From the NCBI GenBank assembly GCA_963829505.1, contig CAWHIL010000001.1, forward strand, positions 310,001 to 374,000: DNA of 64,000 nucleotides. The letters run 5' to 3'. The position numbers were made by a program, and so were the translations under genes. The notes below the pieces were generated by a model that was not told where the DNA came from, did no database searches, and saw nothing but the letters and a program-made list of their open reading frames with translations. This DNA is from Roseiarcus sp963829505 (GTDB lineage: Bacteria; Pseudomonadota; Alphaproteobacteria; Rhizobiales; Beijerinckiaceae). This document shows positions 42,599 to 51,536 of this stretch, piece by piece. Position 1 is the first letter of the stretch. Every line of letters begins with the position of its first letter.

Positions 42599-42677
42599 AT
42601 CAGGCAGGATTTGCGTCGTAACAGGGAAGGTTTACGTCTGTAACAGGGAGGTTTTTTCGCCCGAACAGGGAGGGTTT
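42599..42677. repeat. 22-bp direct repeats upstream of the helicase gene
   Basis: AACAGGGAAGGTTT at 42620, AACAGGGAGGTTTT at 42642 and AACAGGGAGGGTTT at 42664 recur with exactly 22-bp spacing (two helical turns). A weaker copy ATCAGGCAGGATTT starts at 42599. They lie 135-213 bp before the TTG start of the FYDLN-helicase gene, in otherwise gene-free sequence between it and hsp20. The phased spacing suggests a multi-site protein-binding region. Confidence 0.6.
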
Positions 42678-42811
42678 CCTTCAAAACTCCGCGCCGCTTC
42701 GCGCACCGATCCGCCCAAGGGCGTTTCGACGCGTTTCGTGGTTTTCTGGTAGATGTCCGCCTCGGGAATCGGCGCTCGTGGGGCGCGTGGCGGCCCGAGG
42801 GGCTTTGGATC

Positions 42812-44173
42812 TTGGCTCTGAACAGAACGGCGGCCGGCAGGCTCGGAACCAAGCGGCAATGCCTCGCCTGCGGCGCCAAGTTCTATGACCTCAACCGCAA
42901 ACCGCCGACCTGCTCGCGCTGCGGAGCGAAGGTCGACGCGCGGACAAGGAAGGCGCGGCCCGGTCCGGCGAAGCCGTCGGAGGCGCCGTCGGCGGCGGCC
43001 TCCGTGCCCGAGGTTCCCGCCACAGCGCCGAGCCCCGCTCCAGCGTCCCCGCCCGCCGAGCCCGCCTCCCCCTCGGGCGCCCGCGAGTGGACGCGCGAGC
43101 AGGCCGAGGCGATCGACAAGGTCGGCCGCTGGCTGAAAGCCGGCGAGCCGCAGGTCTTCCGCCTCTTCGGCTACGCCGGCGTCGGCAAGACGACGCTCGC
43201 CCGTCACGTCGCCGAGGCCGCGGCGGACGAGACGGCCTTCGCCGCTTTCACCGGCAAGGCGGCCCTCGTGATGCGTCGCAACGGCTGCGCCGGCGCGACC
43301 ACGATCCACGCCCTCATCTACCGCGCCACCGAGGGCGCCGACGGCCAGCCCGCCTTCACCCTCAACGAGGACGGGCCGGCTTCGCGGGCGGGCCTCATCG
43401 TCATCGACGAATGCTCGATGGTGGATGCGGAACTGGCGCGCGACCTCCTGTCGTTCGGCAAGCCGATCCTCGTGCTCGGCGACCCGTTCCAGCTTCCCCC
43501 GGTCAAGGGCGCGGGCTACTTCACGGAAGCCGCGCCGGACGTCATGCTGACCGAGATCCACCGGCAGGCTGCCGACAACCCGATCATCCGCCTCTCCCAG
43601 ATCGTCCGCGCCGGCGGCGAGCCGAAGGAAGGCGCTTACGGCGAAAGCCGGGTCATCCGCCGCTCAGCCGTCGACGCGGCGCAGGTCATGGCCGCCGACC
43701 AGGTGCTCGTCGGCGTCAACCGGACGCGGCGCGCCTACAACCAGCGCATCCGCGACCTCAAGGGGTTCTCCGAGCCGCTGCCGGTCGCCGGCGACCGGCT
43801 GGTGTGCCTGCGCAACGACCGGACGAAAGGCCTGATCAACGGGGGCTTGTGGCGGGTCGAGGCGCTCGGCGGGGTCGTCAAGGACTTCGTCCGCATGACC
43901 GTGCGGTCGGGGGACGACGCGGCGGCGAAGCCGATCAAGGTCGCGGTCCTCAAGGCGTTCTTCGAAGGCGCCGAAGGGGATCTCGCGTATCCACTGAGGC
44001 GCGAGTCGGACGAGTTCGACTACGGCTATGCGCTCACCGTCCACAAGGCGCAGGGGTCGCAGTGGGACGACGTGCTCCTGTTCGACGAGAGCTACGCCTT
44101 CCGCGAGCATGCGCGCCGCTGGCTCTACACCGGCCTCACCCGCGCGGCGAAGCGCCTGACGATCGTGCGGTGA
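42812..44173 (+). CDS. Fusion of FYDLN zinc-ribbon domain with RecD/Pif1-like helicase
   Basis: 453 aa from a TTG at 42812. Residues about 10-48 are the FYDLN_acid family domain (GTKRQCLACGAKFYDLN with Cys pair, then CSRCGAKV with the second pair), which is normally a free protein of 100-130 aa with an acidic tail. An Ala/Pro linker (about 50-95) joins it to an SF1 helicase: Walker A LFGYAGVGKTTLAR, Walker B LIVIDECSMVD, LVLGDPFQLPPV, and the C-terminal ALTVHKAQGSQWDDVLLFDE and YTGLTRAAKRL. This is the RecD2/Dda-like helicase set used in DNA repair or phage-like replication. I know of no common family with this N-terminus, so it appears to be a gene fusion. Confidence 0.8.
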   Translation: MALNRTAAGRLGTKRQCLACGAKFYDLNRKPPTCSRCGAKVDARTRKARPGPAKPSEAPSAAASVPEVPATAPSPAPASPPAEPASPSGAREWTREQAEAIDKVGRWLKAGEPQVFRLFGYAGVGKTTLARHVAEAAADETAFAAFTGKAALVMRRNGCAGATTIHALIYRATEGADGQPAFTLNEDGPASRAGLIVIDECSMVDAELARDLLSFGKPILVLGDPFQLPPVKGAGYFTEAAPDVMLTEIHRQAADNPIIRLSQIVRAGGEPKEGAYGESRVIRRSAVDAAQVMAADQVLVGVNRTRRAYNQRIRDLKGFSEPLPVAGDRLVCLRNDRTKGLINGGLWRVEALGGVVKDFVRMTVRSGDDAAAKPIKVAVLKAFFEGAEGDLAYPLRRESDEFDYGYALTVHKAQGSQWDDVLLFDESYAFREHARRWLYTGLTRAAKRLTIVR

Positions 44174-44220
44174 GGATCGGACGTTTCAATTCTGCTATTC
44201 ATGTCAAGGCCATACCTATA

Positions 44221-44248
44221 TTGTACTGAGTCGTTTTGATCCTAATAA
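44221..44248 (+). promoter_or_regulatory. Candidate promoter of the cys operon
   Basis: The 155-bp gap before the DUF2849 gene is AT-rich. TTGTAC (44221-44226), a 16-base spacer and TAATAA (44243-44248) make a plausible sigma-70-type promoter. Tentative. Confidence 0.3.
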
Positions 44249-44328
44249 TATGTCCTATAACCTTGACGTAGAATGCCTTACGCACTAGGTCATCGCGAGG
44301 CGGGACGCCGCCTTCGAGGGAATGCCCG

Positions 44329-44658
44329 ATGCCCGACGTCGTCACCGCCAACCGCCTTGCGGACGGAGTGGTCGTCTTCCAGACCGTGGAGGCGGGCTGG
44401 AGCGACAATTTCGCGGACGCCGGTGTGCTTGCGGACGCGGACGCGACGAAGGCTGCGCTCGAGCGCGCGAAAGTAGACGAAGAACGGAACCTCATCGTCG
44501 ACGCTTACGCCATCGCGGTCGAACCTAGGAACGGGCACCTCGCGCCCAAGGCGCTACGCGAGGCGATCCGCGCAGCGGGTCCCACGATCCGCCGCGATCT
44601 CGGCAAGCAGGCGCACGGTCTCGCGCCCCGATCCGCCCCGGCCCCCTTCGGAGGCTGA
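44329..44658 (+). CDS. DUF2849 family protein, first gene of cys operon
   Basis: 109 aa. The core VVTANRLADGVVVFQTVEAG and VDAYAIAVEPRNGHLAPKAL matches DUF2849, which in alphaproteobacteria precedes cysI. Function unknown; a small accessory role for sirohaem sulfite reductase is inferred from synteny. It stops 5 bp before cysI. Confidence 0.85.
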   Translation: MPDVVTANRLADGVVVFQTVEAGWSDNFADAGVLADADATKAALERAKVDEERNLIVDAYAIAVEPRNGHLAPKALREAIRAAGPTIRRDLGKQAHGLAPRSAPAPFGG

Positions 44659-44662
44659 CACC

Positions 44663-46336
44663 ATGTACCACTACGACGCCTTCGACCAGGCTTTCGTCGA
44701 CGCCCGCGTCGCGCAGTTCCGCGACCAGGTCGCCCGCCGGCTTTCGGGCGAGTTGACCGAGGAGCAGTTCCGCCCGCACCGGCTGATGAACGGGCTCTAT
44801 CTCCAGCTCCACGCCTACATGCTGCGCGTCGCCGTTCCCTACGGCACGCTGAACGCCGGCCAGATGCGCAAGCTCGCCGAGATTGCCCGCACCTACGACC
44901 GCGGCTACGGGCATTTCACCACCCGGCAGAACATTCAGTTCAACTGGCCGGCGCTGAAGGACACGCCCGACATCCTGGCCGAGCTCGCAAGTGTCCAGAT
45001 GCACGCCATCCAGACGTCGGGAAACTGCGTGCGCAACGTCACGGCGGACCATTTCGCGGGCGTCGCGCACGACGAGATCGCCGATCCGCGCCCCTATGCC
45101 GAGATTCTGCGGCAATGGTCGTCGCTGCATCCCGAGTTCACCTTCCTGCCGCGCAAGTTCAAGATCGCGGTCAACGGCGCGACCCACGACCGCGCGGTTA
45201 TCCAGGCGCACGACATCGGCCTGCAGATCGTGCGCAACGAAAATGGCGAACTCGGCTTTGCCGTCTACGTCGGCGGCGGCCTCGGACGGACGCCCTTCGT
45301 CGGCCGCAAGGTGCGTGCGTTCCTGCCCGAGCGCGAGCTTCTCGGCTACGTCGAGGCGATCCTGCGGGTCTACAATCTCGAGGGGCGGCGCGACAACAAG
45401 TTCAAGGCGCGCATCAAGATCCTCGTCCACGAGAAGACGCTCGAGACGTTGAGATCCGAGATCGAGGCCGAGTTCGCCGCCCGGAACCGGTCGCTCCTCG
45501 ATCTGCCGCCTTCGGAGGTGGCGCGCGTCGCCGCCTTCTTCGCCCCGCCCGCGCTCGAGCCGAAAAGGGCCGTCAGCGACCGGGTCGAGCGGCGAAAGTC
45601 GAAGGACGCGCGGTTCGCCAGCTTCGTCGCCGCCAACGTCGCGCCCCACAAGGCGCAGGGCTACGTCGTGGTCACCGTGTCGCTGAAGGCGATCGGCGCG
45701 CCGCCGGGCGACGCCAGCGCCGACCAGCTCGACGCCGTCGCCGATCTCGCCGAGGACTATTCGCAGGACGAGGTCCGCGTCTCGCACGAGCAGAACCTGA
45801 TTCTGCCCCATGTCGCGCTCGACGACCTGCAAGCGGTCTACGACCGGCTGGCCTCGGTCGGGCTCGCGACTCCCAATGCGGGTGCGATCAGCGACATCAT
45901 CGCCTGCCCCGGACTCGATTATTGCGCGCTCGCGACCGCGCGTTCGATTCCCGTGGCGCAGCGCATTGCGGAGCACTTCGGCGACGGCGCGCGATCAAAG
46001 GCGATCGGGCCGCTGAAGATCAAGATCAGCGGATGCATCAACGCCTGCGGCCATCATCACGTTGGCCACATCGGCATCCTCGGTCTCGAGCGCGCCGGCG
46101 AGGAGACCTACCAGATCACCCTCGGCGGCTCGGGCGACGAGACCGCCGCCATTGGCCAGATCGTCGGCCCGGGCTTCAGCTCGGAGAACGTGGTCGGGGC
46201 GGTGGAGACCGTCGTCGAGACCTACATGAGCCTCCGGGCGGACGAGAGCGAGACGTTTCTCGCCGCCTTCCGCAGGGTCGGGATCGCGCCCTTCAAGGAG
46301 GCGCTCTACGAACGAAGCGCCGGATCGGATATCTGA
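44663..46336 (+). CDS. cysI: Sulfite reductase haemoprotein (nitrite/sulfite reductase family)
   Basis: 557 aa. Two ferredoxin-like repeats; GHFTTRQNIQFNWPAL at the sirohaem face; 4Fe-4S/sirohaem cysteines in CPGLDYC (about 413-419) and GCINACGHHH. It reduces sulfite to sulfide by six electrons in assimilation. Positioned between DUF2849 and cysH, so an assimilatory role is favoured over nitrite reduction. Confidence 0.9.
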   Translation: MYHYDAFDQAFVDARVAQFRDQVARRLSGELTEEQFRPHRLMNGLYLQLHAYMLRVAVPYGTLNAGQMRKLAEIARTYDRGYGHFTTRQNIQFNWPALKDTPDILAELASVQMHAIQTSGNCVRNVTADHFAGVAHDEIADPRPYAEILRQWSSLHPEFTFLPRKFKIAVNGATHDRAVIQAHDIGLQIVRNENGELGFAVYVGGGLGRTPFVGRKVRAFLPERELLGYVEAILRVYNLEGRRDNKFKARIKILVHEKTLETLRSEIEAEFAARNRSLLDLPPSEVARVAAFFAPPALEPKRAVSDRVERRKSKDARFASFVAANVAPHKAQGYVVVTVSLKAIGAPPGDASADQLDAVADLAEDYSQDEVRVSHEQNLILPHVALDDLQAVYDRLASVGLATPNAGAISDIIACPGLDYCALATARSIPVAQRIAEHFGDGARSKAIGPLKIKISGCINACGHHHVGHIGILGLERAGEETYQITLGGSGDETAAIGQIVGPGFSSENVVGAVETVVETYMSLRADESETFLAAFRRVGIAPFKEALYERSAGSDI

Positions 46337-47070
46337 TGAGCGCGCATGACGTGAGACTGTTCGGCGACCAGATCGCCGCATCGCGGGTCGAGAGCCGGTT
46401 CGGCCGCCTGAAGGCCTCGTCGCTCATCCGCCTCGCGATCGAGGACCTCTTTCCCGGCCGGATCGCGCTGGTGTCGAGCTTCGGCGCCGACGCCGCCGCC
46501 CTCCTCCACATGGTGTCGCTGATCGACAAGGCGACGCCGGTCATCTTCGTCGACACCGGGCAGCATTTTCCAGAGACGCTCGCCTACCGCGACTCGCTTT
46601 GCGCTTCGCTTGGCCTCACCCATGTCGTCAGCGCCGAACCCGAGCCCGAGACGATTGCCGCGGAGGACCCGGAGAAGTGGCTGTTCGCCAGCGACCCCGA
46701 TCGCTGCTGCGAAATCCGCAAAGTGCGCCCGCTCGGGCTCGCCATGGAGGGTTTCGACGCCTGGATCACCGGCCGCAAGGGCTTTCAGACCGCCGCGCGC
46801 TCAAGCCTGCCGCTGTTCGAGGCCGAGGGCGACCGGGTGAAGGTCAATCCGCTGGTCGGCTGGAGCTCGAGCGACGTGCTGGCCTACATTCGCGAGGCCG
46901 GCCTGCCGCGACATCCCCTCGTGGCCAAGGGGTTCCCGTCCATCGGCTGCATGCCGTGCACGAGCGCCGTCAAGCTCGGCGAGGACGAGCGGGCGGGCCG
47001 CTGGCGCGGGCGGACCAAGACCGAGTGTGGCATCCACACCGCCGACCTCGACGCCGGAGCCGACATCTGA
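46336..47070 (+). CDS. cysH: Adenylyl-sulfate (APS) reductase
   Basis: 244 aa from the ATG at 46336 overlapping the cysI stop (TGATG). PAPS-reductase fold with the SFGADAAALLHM P-loop-like motif and the cysteine pairs CCEIRKV and GCMPC that bind a 4Fe-4S cluster, diagnostic of APS rather than PAPS reductases. The redox Cys is in KTECGIH at the C-terminus. It reduces activated sulfate to sulfite for CysI. Confidence 0.93.
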   Translation: MSAHDVRLFGDQIAASRVESRFGRLKASSLIRLAIEDLFPGRIALVSSFGADAAALLHMVSLIDKATPVIFVDTGQHFPETLAYRDSLCASLGLTHVVSAEPEPETIAAEDPEKWLFASDPDRCCEIRKVRPLGLAMEGFDAWITGRKGFQTAARSSLPLFEAEGDRVKVNPLVGWSSSDVLAYIREAGLPRHPLVAKGFPSIGCMPCTSAVKLGEDERAGRWRGRTKTECGIHTADLDAGADI

Positions 47071-47579
47071 TGGCCCTCTGGCGGCCTGATGGCTTCGCCA
47101 CCAACTCGTGGCTCCGGATCGACGACGGCGCCCCAGCGCCGGACACGGGAGCGATCATCGTGCCGCTCAGGCGCTGGCTAAGCGAACGGGCGGCGCTTTC
47201 CGCGCGCGCGGAGCCCGTCGGCGTCGTCGTCGAGGCGGGAGCCGACGCGCAGGCCCATCTCGTCGACCTCGCCAGCCGGCCTCTTGTCGCGCTCGCCTTC
47301 CAGAAGTTCGCGGACGGCCGCGCTTTCTCTTATGCGAGGCTCCTGCGCGATCGCTTCAGCTTCAAGGACGAACTTCGCGCGACCGGCGACGTCCTGATCG
47401 ACGAGATTCCACTGATGCTGCGGTGCGGTTTCACTTCTTTCGAGGTCACGAACCCGCCGACCCTCCGCGCGCTCGAGGCCGGGCGTGTGCCGGGAATCCC
47501 AATCCACTATCAACCCGCGAGCGTCCCTGGCGAAGCACGCGCAGGCGTCAGGTCGTGGCTACGCTCGACAACGGGGTGA
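47070..47579 (+). CDS. DUF934 family protein of the cys operon
   Basis: 169 aa; start overlaps the cysH stop. Conserved segments: VPLRRWLSERAALSARAEPV, FQKFADGRAFSYARLLRDRF and LIDEIPLMLRCGFTSFEV. Usually adjacent to cysI/cysH; sometimes called an oxidoreductase, without biochemical proof. Last gene of this operon; a hairpin CTGACG/CGTCAG at 47614-47631 follows. Confidence 0.85.
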   Translation: MALWRPDGFATNSWLRIDDGAPAPDTGAIIVPLRRWLSERAALSARAEPVGVVVEAGADAQAHLVDLASRPLVALAFQKFADGRAFSYARLLRDRFSFKDELRATGDVLIDEIPLMLRCGFTSFEVTNPPTLRALEAGRVPGIPIHYQPASVPGEARAGVRSWLRSTTG

Positions 47580-47900
47580 CGCTTCTGCCTGGCTTTTTTG
47601 GGAATCGATCCCCCTGACGTTTGATCGTCAGAGAGAATCATTTTACGATGTTTACACACGTCAGCGATCACCGTTTGTATTTTAGCCTCCGATATGAGAA
47701 TGGTATGCAACGCGACGGTTGAGGACACCCGATTGCCTGTGCTGTGCGCCTAACCGACGTTGCGCCATCCGATCGCGTTCGCTCGCCAGCCGGAACGAGG
47801 GGTTTCGACGCATCGGCAAGCGAAATAGATCGGCTGCGCATGACAAATCTTACAAAACACCGTTAGGGCAGGTGCGTGCACGAAGAGATAGGGGTCTGCA
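47580..47900. other. Gene-free stretch between the cys operon and FemAB-like gene
   Basis: 321 bases, clearly more AT-rich than the flanking operons. A hairpin CTGACG-TTTGAT-CGTCAG (47614-47631) may end the cys transcript, though the T-run after it is poor. The rest presumably holds the promoter of the FemAB-like gene. No coding signal. Confidence 0.4.
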
Positions 47901-49034
47901 GTGCCGATGTTCCCAGTTGCTGTGGGCGCCGCGTCCGGGAAGACGGCGCCGGTTATCGAGATGCAGCCGCGTCGCGAGGCGGCAATGCGCGCCGAACCTA
48001 TTGCTGAGACGGAGTGGCGGGCCGCGGTGGCGCCTTTCCGCGACCTTTCTTATCGCCAGTGTGAGAGCTACGCCAGACGTGCTGCTGCGACGACCAGATC
48101 AAAAGTAGAATTCGTCCGTATTGTTGAAGACAAGACGACGCGCGGGGTGGTTGCAGTACGCGTCAACGCCCTTGGTCAACTACCCTTTGGGATCGCTTAT
48201 GCTCATCACGGCCCGCTGACGGCGGGCGTTGACGGATCCTGCAAGCCTGAGACTTTTCTCGCCTGCGTTCGAGCCCTCAAGCATTATTACGTCCACTCGC
48301 GGGGCTTAAGTTTGCGTGTGGTCCCACCTTACCGCGCGTCGGAGCACGAAGCGTTGCTTCGGTCCGGGTTCCGCGATCTCGGCTTCCAACTCAGTAGCGA
48401 GAAGCCACGCCATACCCAGATCTTCGACACCATGGGTGATCCCGCTCGGGCGCTTGCGCATTTGGGGCAACAGTGGCGGCGAAACCTTCGAAAGGCGCAA
48501 AAGGCCAAAATCGAGATCGAGGAGGACAGATCCGAGGAGATGTTCGCGAAGGCCGGGAAGCTCCTCATCCAGCTCGAGGCGACAAAAGGCTTCGATGCGC
48601 CTCAGGATGTGAATTTTTTCCGCGACGTCGACCGGAGCGCCGGCGGCTACGAGAGATACAGGCTGTTCGTCGCCAAATCCTGCGGCAAGGTGATTGCGGT
48701 CCATCTCGCCTCGTACGTCGGCGACACGTCGGTATTCCTGCTCGGCGCCGGCGACGAGGAAGCCCGACAGACGAATGCGTCCTATCTGCTTCACTGGAGG
48801 GCGGTCGAGGAAACCGCGAGGCTGGGGTTGCGCTGGTACGATCTCGGCGGCGTCGATCGTGTCGCCAATCCGTCCGGATACCAGTTCAAAAACGGAATGC
48901 GAGGGATCGAGATCGCCGAACTCGGCGCCTACGATTGCGCGCCCGATCCGATCCGAGGGGCGAGCCTCACCCAGTTGACTCGATTGGGCCGCTCAGCACG
49001 CGGGCTGATGTCCCGATGGTGGACTACTGGCTGA
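47901..49034 (+). CDS. FemAB/GNAT-like aminoacyl or acyl transferase
   Basis: 377 aa, start at 47901 (GTG). The second half is a GNAT/FemAB fold: AHLGQQWRRNLRKAQKAKIE, GKVIAVHLASYVGDTSVFLL, NASYLLHWRAVEETARLG and WYDLGGVDRVANPSGYQFKN. FemAB-like proteins of this kind sit in exopolysaccharide and cell-wall loci, where they attach amino acids to glycan or lipid carriers. The adjacent glycosyltransferases make a surface-glycan role likely. Lower GC than neighbours at the 5-prime end. Confidence 0.75.
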   Translation: MPMFPVAVGAASGKTAPVIEMQPRREAAMRAEPIAETEWRAAVAPFRDLSYRQCESYARRAAATTRSKVEFVRIVEDKTTRGVVAVRVNALGQLPFGIAYAHHGPLTAGVDGSCKPETFLACVRALKHYYVHSRGLSLRVVPPYRASEHEALLRSGFRDLGFQLSSEKPRHTQIFDTMGDPARALAHLGQQWRRNLRKAQKAKIEIEEDRSEEMFAKAGKLLIQLEATKGFDAPQDVNFFRDVDRSAGGYERYRLFVAKSCGKVIAVHLASYVGDTSVFLLGAGDEEARQTNASYLLHWRAVEETARLGLRWYDLGGVDRVANPSGYQFKNGMRGIEIAELGAYDCAPDPIRGASLTQLTRLGRSARGLMSRWWTTG

Positions 49035-49119
49035 CGCTAGGTTCTCGTGACGCCAGGGCTTTCGGAGGCTAAGACAAGCCGGGCAGGGCGGACGCGAGCG
49101 TCGCCCGACCGCCCGCGTC

Positions 49120-50182
49120 GTGGCGTTTTCCGAAAATAGCGGGCTCGGGTCGGTAATGCTGGAAGGCGCTAGTGTTCCAATCATCATCGTTGGCTACCGC
49201 AACCCGGGGGATGTCGTGTCCTGCCTCCGCGCCCTCGCACGCATGCCGCCGGCGCCTTCGGCCGCAATCCTCGTCTGCGAGAACGGCGGTCCGGAGGCGT
49301 ACGACGCGCTCCTCGCCTCGCTAACCGCGGGGCCTTGTTCTGGCGCCACGGAGAGGGCGCCCGATTCGTGCATGTTCCGGCGCGCGCAACGGCTTCGCCT
49401 AAACGGTTCCCCTGCGCCGGTGATCGTCGCCGAGGCGGTCGACAATCTCGGCTATGCGGGCGGAATCAACGCCTGGCTCGAGCCCCTCGCATTGGCGCCG
49501 GGATGGGAAGGCGTCTGGATCCTCAACCCCGATGCAGCGCCCTGGCCGTCCGCGCTCGAGGAACTCGTCAAATGCGCGAACGCCCGCAAGAAGGGCATGG
49601 TTGGCAGCCGGGTCATGGTCGGCGACACGCTGGAACTCGTGGATTCGCGGGGACTGAGGTGGATGAAGTGGAAAGCCTCGACACGGGGCGTCGACCTCGG
49701 CGCTCCCGCGGCGGTCGAGCCCGATCCCTCCGACATCGAAGCCCGGATCAATTCGCCGACCGGGGCCTCGTTCTATGTAACCAGACGTTGCATCGAAAGA
49801 ATAGGCTTGATGGACGAACGTTTCTTCTTGTACTTTGAGGAACTCGACTGGGGCTTGCGGGCCCGGGACGTCTGCGGAGTTCGGCTACGCATACCGGTCG
49901 GTCGTGCCGCATGTGGGCGGAACGACGCTTGGTTCCTCGCGGGCGCGGGCTTCGCGCTCGCGGCTGGCCGTCTACCTCGACTTCCGCAACCGGCTGCTCT
50001 TTGTCGGCAAGCACTATCCCTACTGGTACCCATGGACCCTGTTGATGTGCGCAGCGCGGACCTCCGAATTCCTGGTCGCCGGTTCTGCTCAGAACTTCTG
50101 GGCCGCTCTCGGCGGACTTGCGGCAGGCTTGCGCGGCGAAACCGGGCGACCGAAACGGTTTTCTCAACTCGCGGCGGGTTGA
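49120..50182 (+). CDS. Family 2 glycosyltransferase; one apparent +1 frameshift
   Basis: 354 codons after removal of one base; GTG start at 49120 or ATG at 49156. The N-terminal half (VPIIIVGYRNPGDVVSCLRA, AEAVDNLGYAGGINAWLEPL, GVWILNPDAAPWP) runs to FEELDWGLRARDV. The frame then breaks near 49870-49880 and resumes as EFGYAYRSVVPHVGGTTLGS to 50182. Deleting one base from GACGTC (49867-49872) or GAGTTC (49877-49882) restores it to the same length as its paralogue at 50421. It transfers an activated sugar in polysaccharide synthesis; donor unknown. Confidence 0.8.
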
Positions 50183-50420
50183 GGCGGTCCCGATGCTGCT
50201 CGACGTCCCGGCCCATCCCCTCCGCCTCGCCGGATCCAGGCCGCCGAAGCGCCAGTCGCCGGCTTGAAGACGGGCTCGCGGCTTCGGCAGGGCGCCTCTA
50301 TTCCCGATACGAATTGGGTTCAAAACGACGTGAGAGGCGACGTCTCCGCAGATCTGCGTCTGGCGTTTTGCGGGAAGGCAATTAAGGATGCAGATTGAAC
50401 AATATCGGGAAACCTGATCT

Positions 50421-51536
50421 TTGGCGCCAGAGATCGTCGTAACGACAGTCGGCTTCCGAAACGTCAGGGACATTGGCGATTGCCTTCGCTCGCTTTCCGC
50501 CATGGACGAATCGCCGTCGTTCGACGTGTTCATCGCCGAGAACGGCGGCCCGGCGGCGATGGACTCGCTTCTTGCGATGCTGAAGGCAGGCGACGCCGCT
50601 TGGCAGCAGGCCGACGACGCTGAGCCGCCGGTCACGCCCGATCATGCACTGAGGCTGCGCACCTACCGTCTCAACCGACGGACGCCGGGCGCCTCCCATG
50701 TGTATGTCGCGGAGATGACCGAAAACCTGGGCTACGCAGGCGGAATCAACGCGTGGCTGAGACCGCTGCTTGCGGTCGACGGCTGGAAGGCGGCCTGGAT
50801 TCTCAATCCCGATACGGAGCCGCGCCCGGACGCCCTGGCCAAGCTCTCGGCCGCTTCGGAGCGGCGCAGGAAGGGGATGGTGGGGAGCCTGATCGTGCGT
50901 CCAGACGCCCAGGAAGTCGTCGCCATGCGGGGCTTGCGGTGGCAGAAATGGATGGGCCGGAGCACCTCCGTCGGGCGCCAGGAAGCGGCCTCCGTCGAGC
51001 CCGACGCGAGCGCGGTCGAGACGAAGATGACGGCGCCGTCGGGCGCCTCGATGTATGTCACCCGATCGCTGATCGAGCGGATCGGCCTGATGTACGATCC
51101 CTACTTCCTTTATTACGAGGATCTCGAGTGGGGAGCGCGCGCCAAGAAAATCGGCGAACTCGGCTACGCGAACGACTCGGTGGTCCTGCACAAGCACGGC
51201 ACCACGATCGGAAGCTCCGGAGACAAAGCCGGCCGGTCGCCCCTGTCGGTTTACCTCGGAGCGCGCAACGCGGTTCTGTTCTCCCGGCGGAACTATCCCG
51301 CTTTCGTCCTGCCGGCGCTGGCGATGCAATTCGTTCAGGCGACGCGCTATCTGCATGCCGGCTCCACGGAGAATTTCCGCACCGCGCTTCAGGGGATTGT
51401 CGCGGGATATCGCGGCGAAACCGGACGGCCAGACCCTATGCCAGGCGCCCGGAAGACGGTCACGGACAAGGCTCGTGACGATTGCGCCTCACCGGCGCAT
51501 CACCCGGACGCGCGGTCTATTCCGCCCACCCCTTGA
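50421..51536 (+). CDS. Family 2 glycosyltransferase, paralogue of the preceding one
   Basis: 371 aa from a TTG at 50421. It aligns end to end with the previous gene: TTVGFRNVRDIGDCLRSLSA, AEMTENLGYAGGINAWLRPL, AAWILNPDTEPRPDAL, FLYYEDLEWGARAKKIGELG, KHGTTIGSSGDKAG. So the two arose by tandem duplication. The catalytic acid region is YYEDLEWG. The C-terminus overlaps the convergent hemH stop by 20 bp. It likely acts in the same glycan as the FemAB-like protein. Confidence 0.8.
   Translation: MAPEIVVTTVGFRNVRDIGDCLRSLSAMDESPSFDVFIAENGGPAAMDSLLAMLKAGDAAWQQADDAEPPVTPDHALRLRTYRLNRRTPGASHVYVAEMTENLGYAGGINAWLRPLLAVDGWKAAWILNPDTEPRPDALAKLSAASERRRKGMVGSLIVRPDAQEVVAMRGLRWQKWMGRSTSVGRQEAASVEPDASAVETKMTAPSGASMYVTRSLIERIGLMYDPYFLYYEDLEWGARAKKIGELGYANDSVVLHKHGTTIGSSGDKAGRSPLSVYLGARNAVLFSRRNYPAFVLPALAMQFVQATRYLHAGSTENFRTALQGIVAGYRGETGRPDPMPGARKTVTDKARDDCASPAHHPDARSIPPTP

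Noticed and set aside
43087..44229. Alternative Arg-rich frame across the helicase gene
   Set aside because: It overlaps the helicase in another frame, lacks any motif, and only reflects codon-position GC bias.
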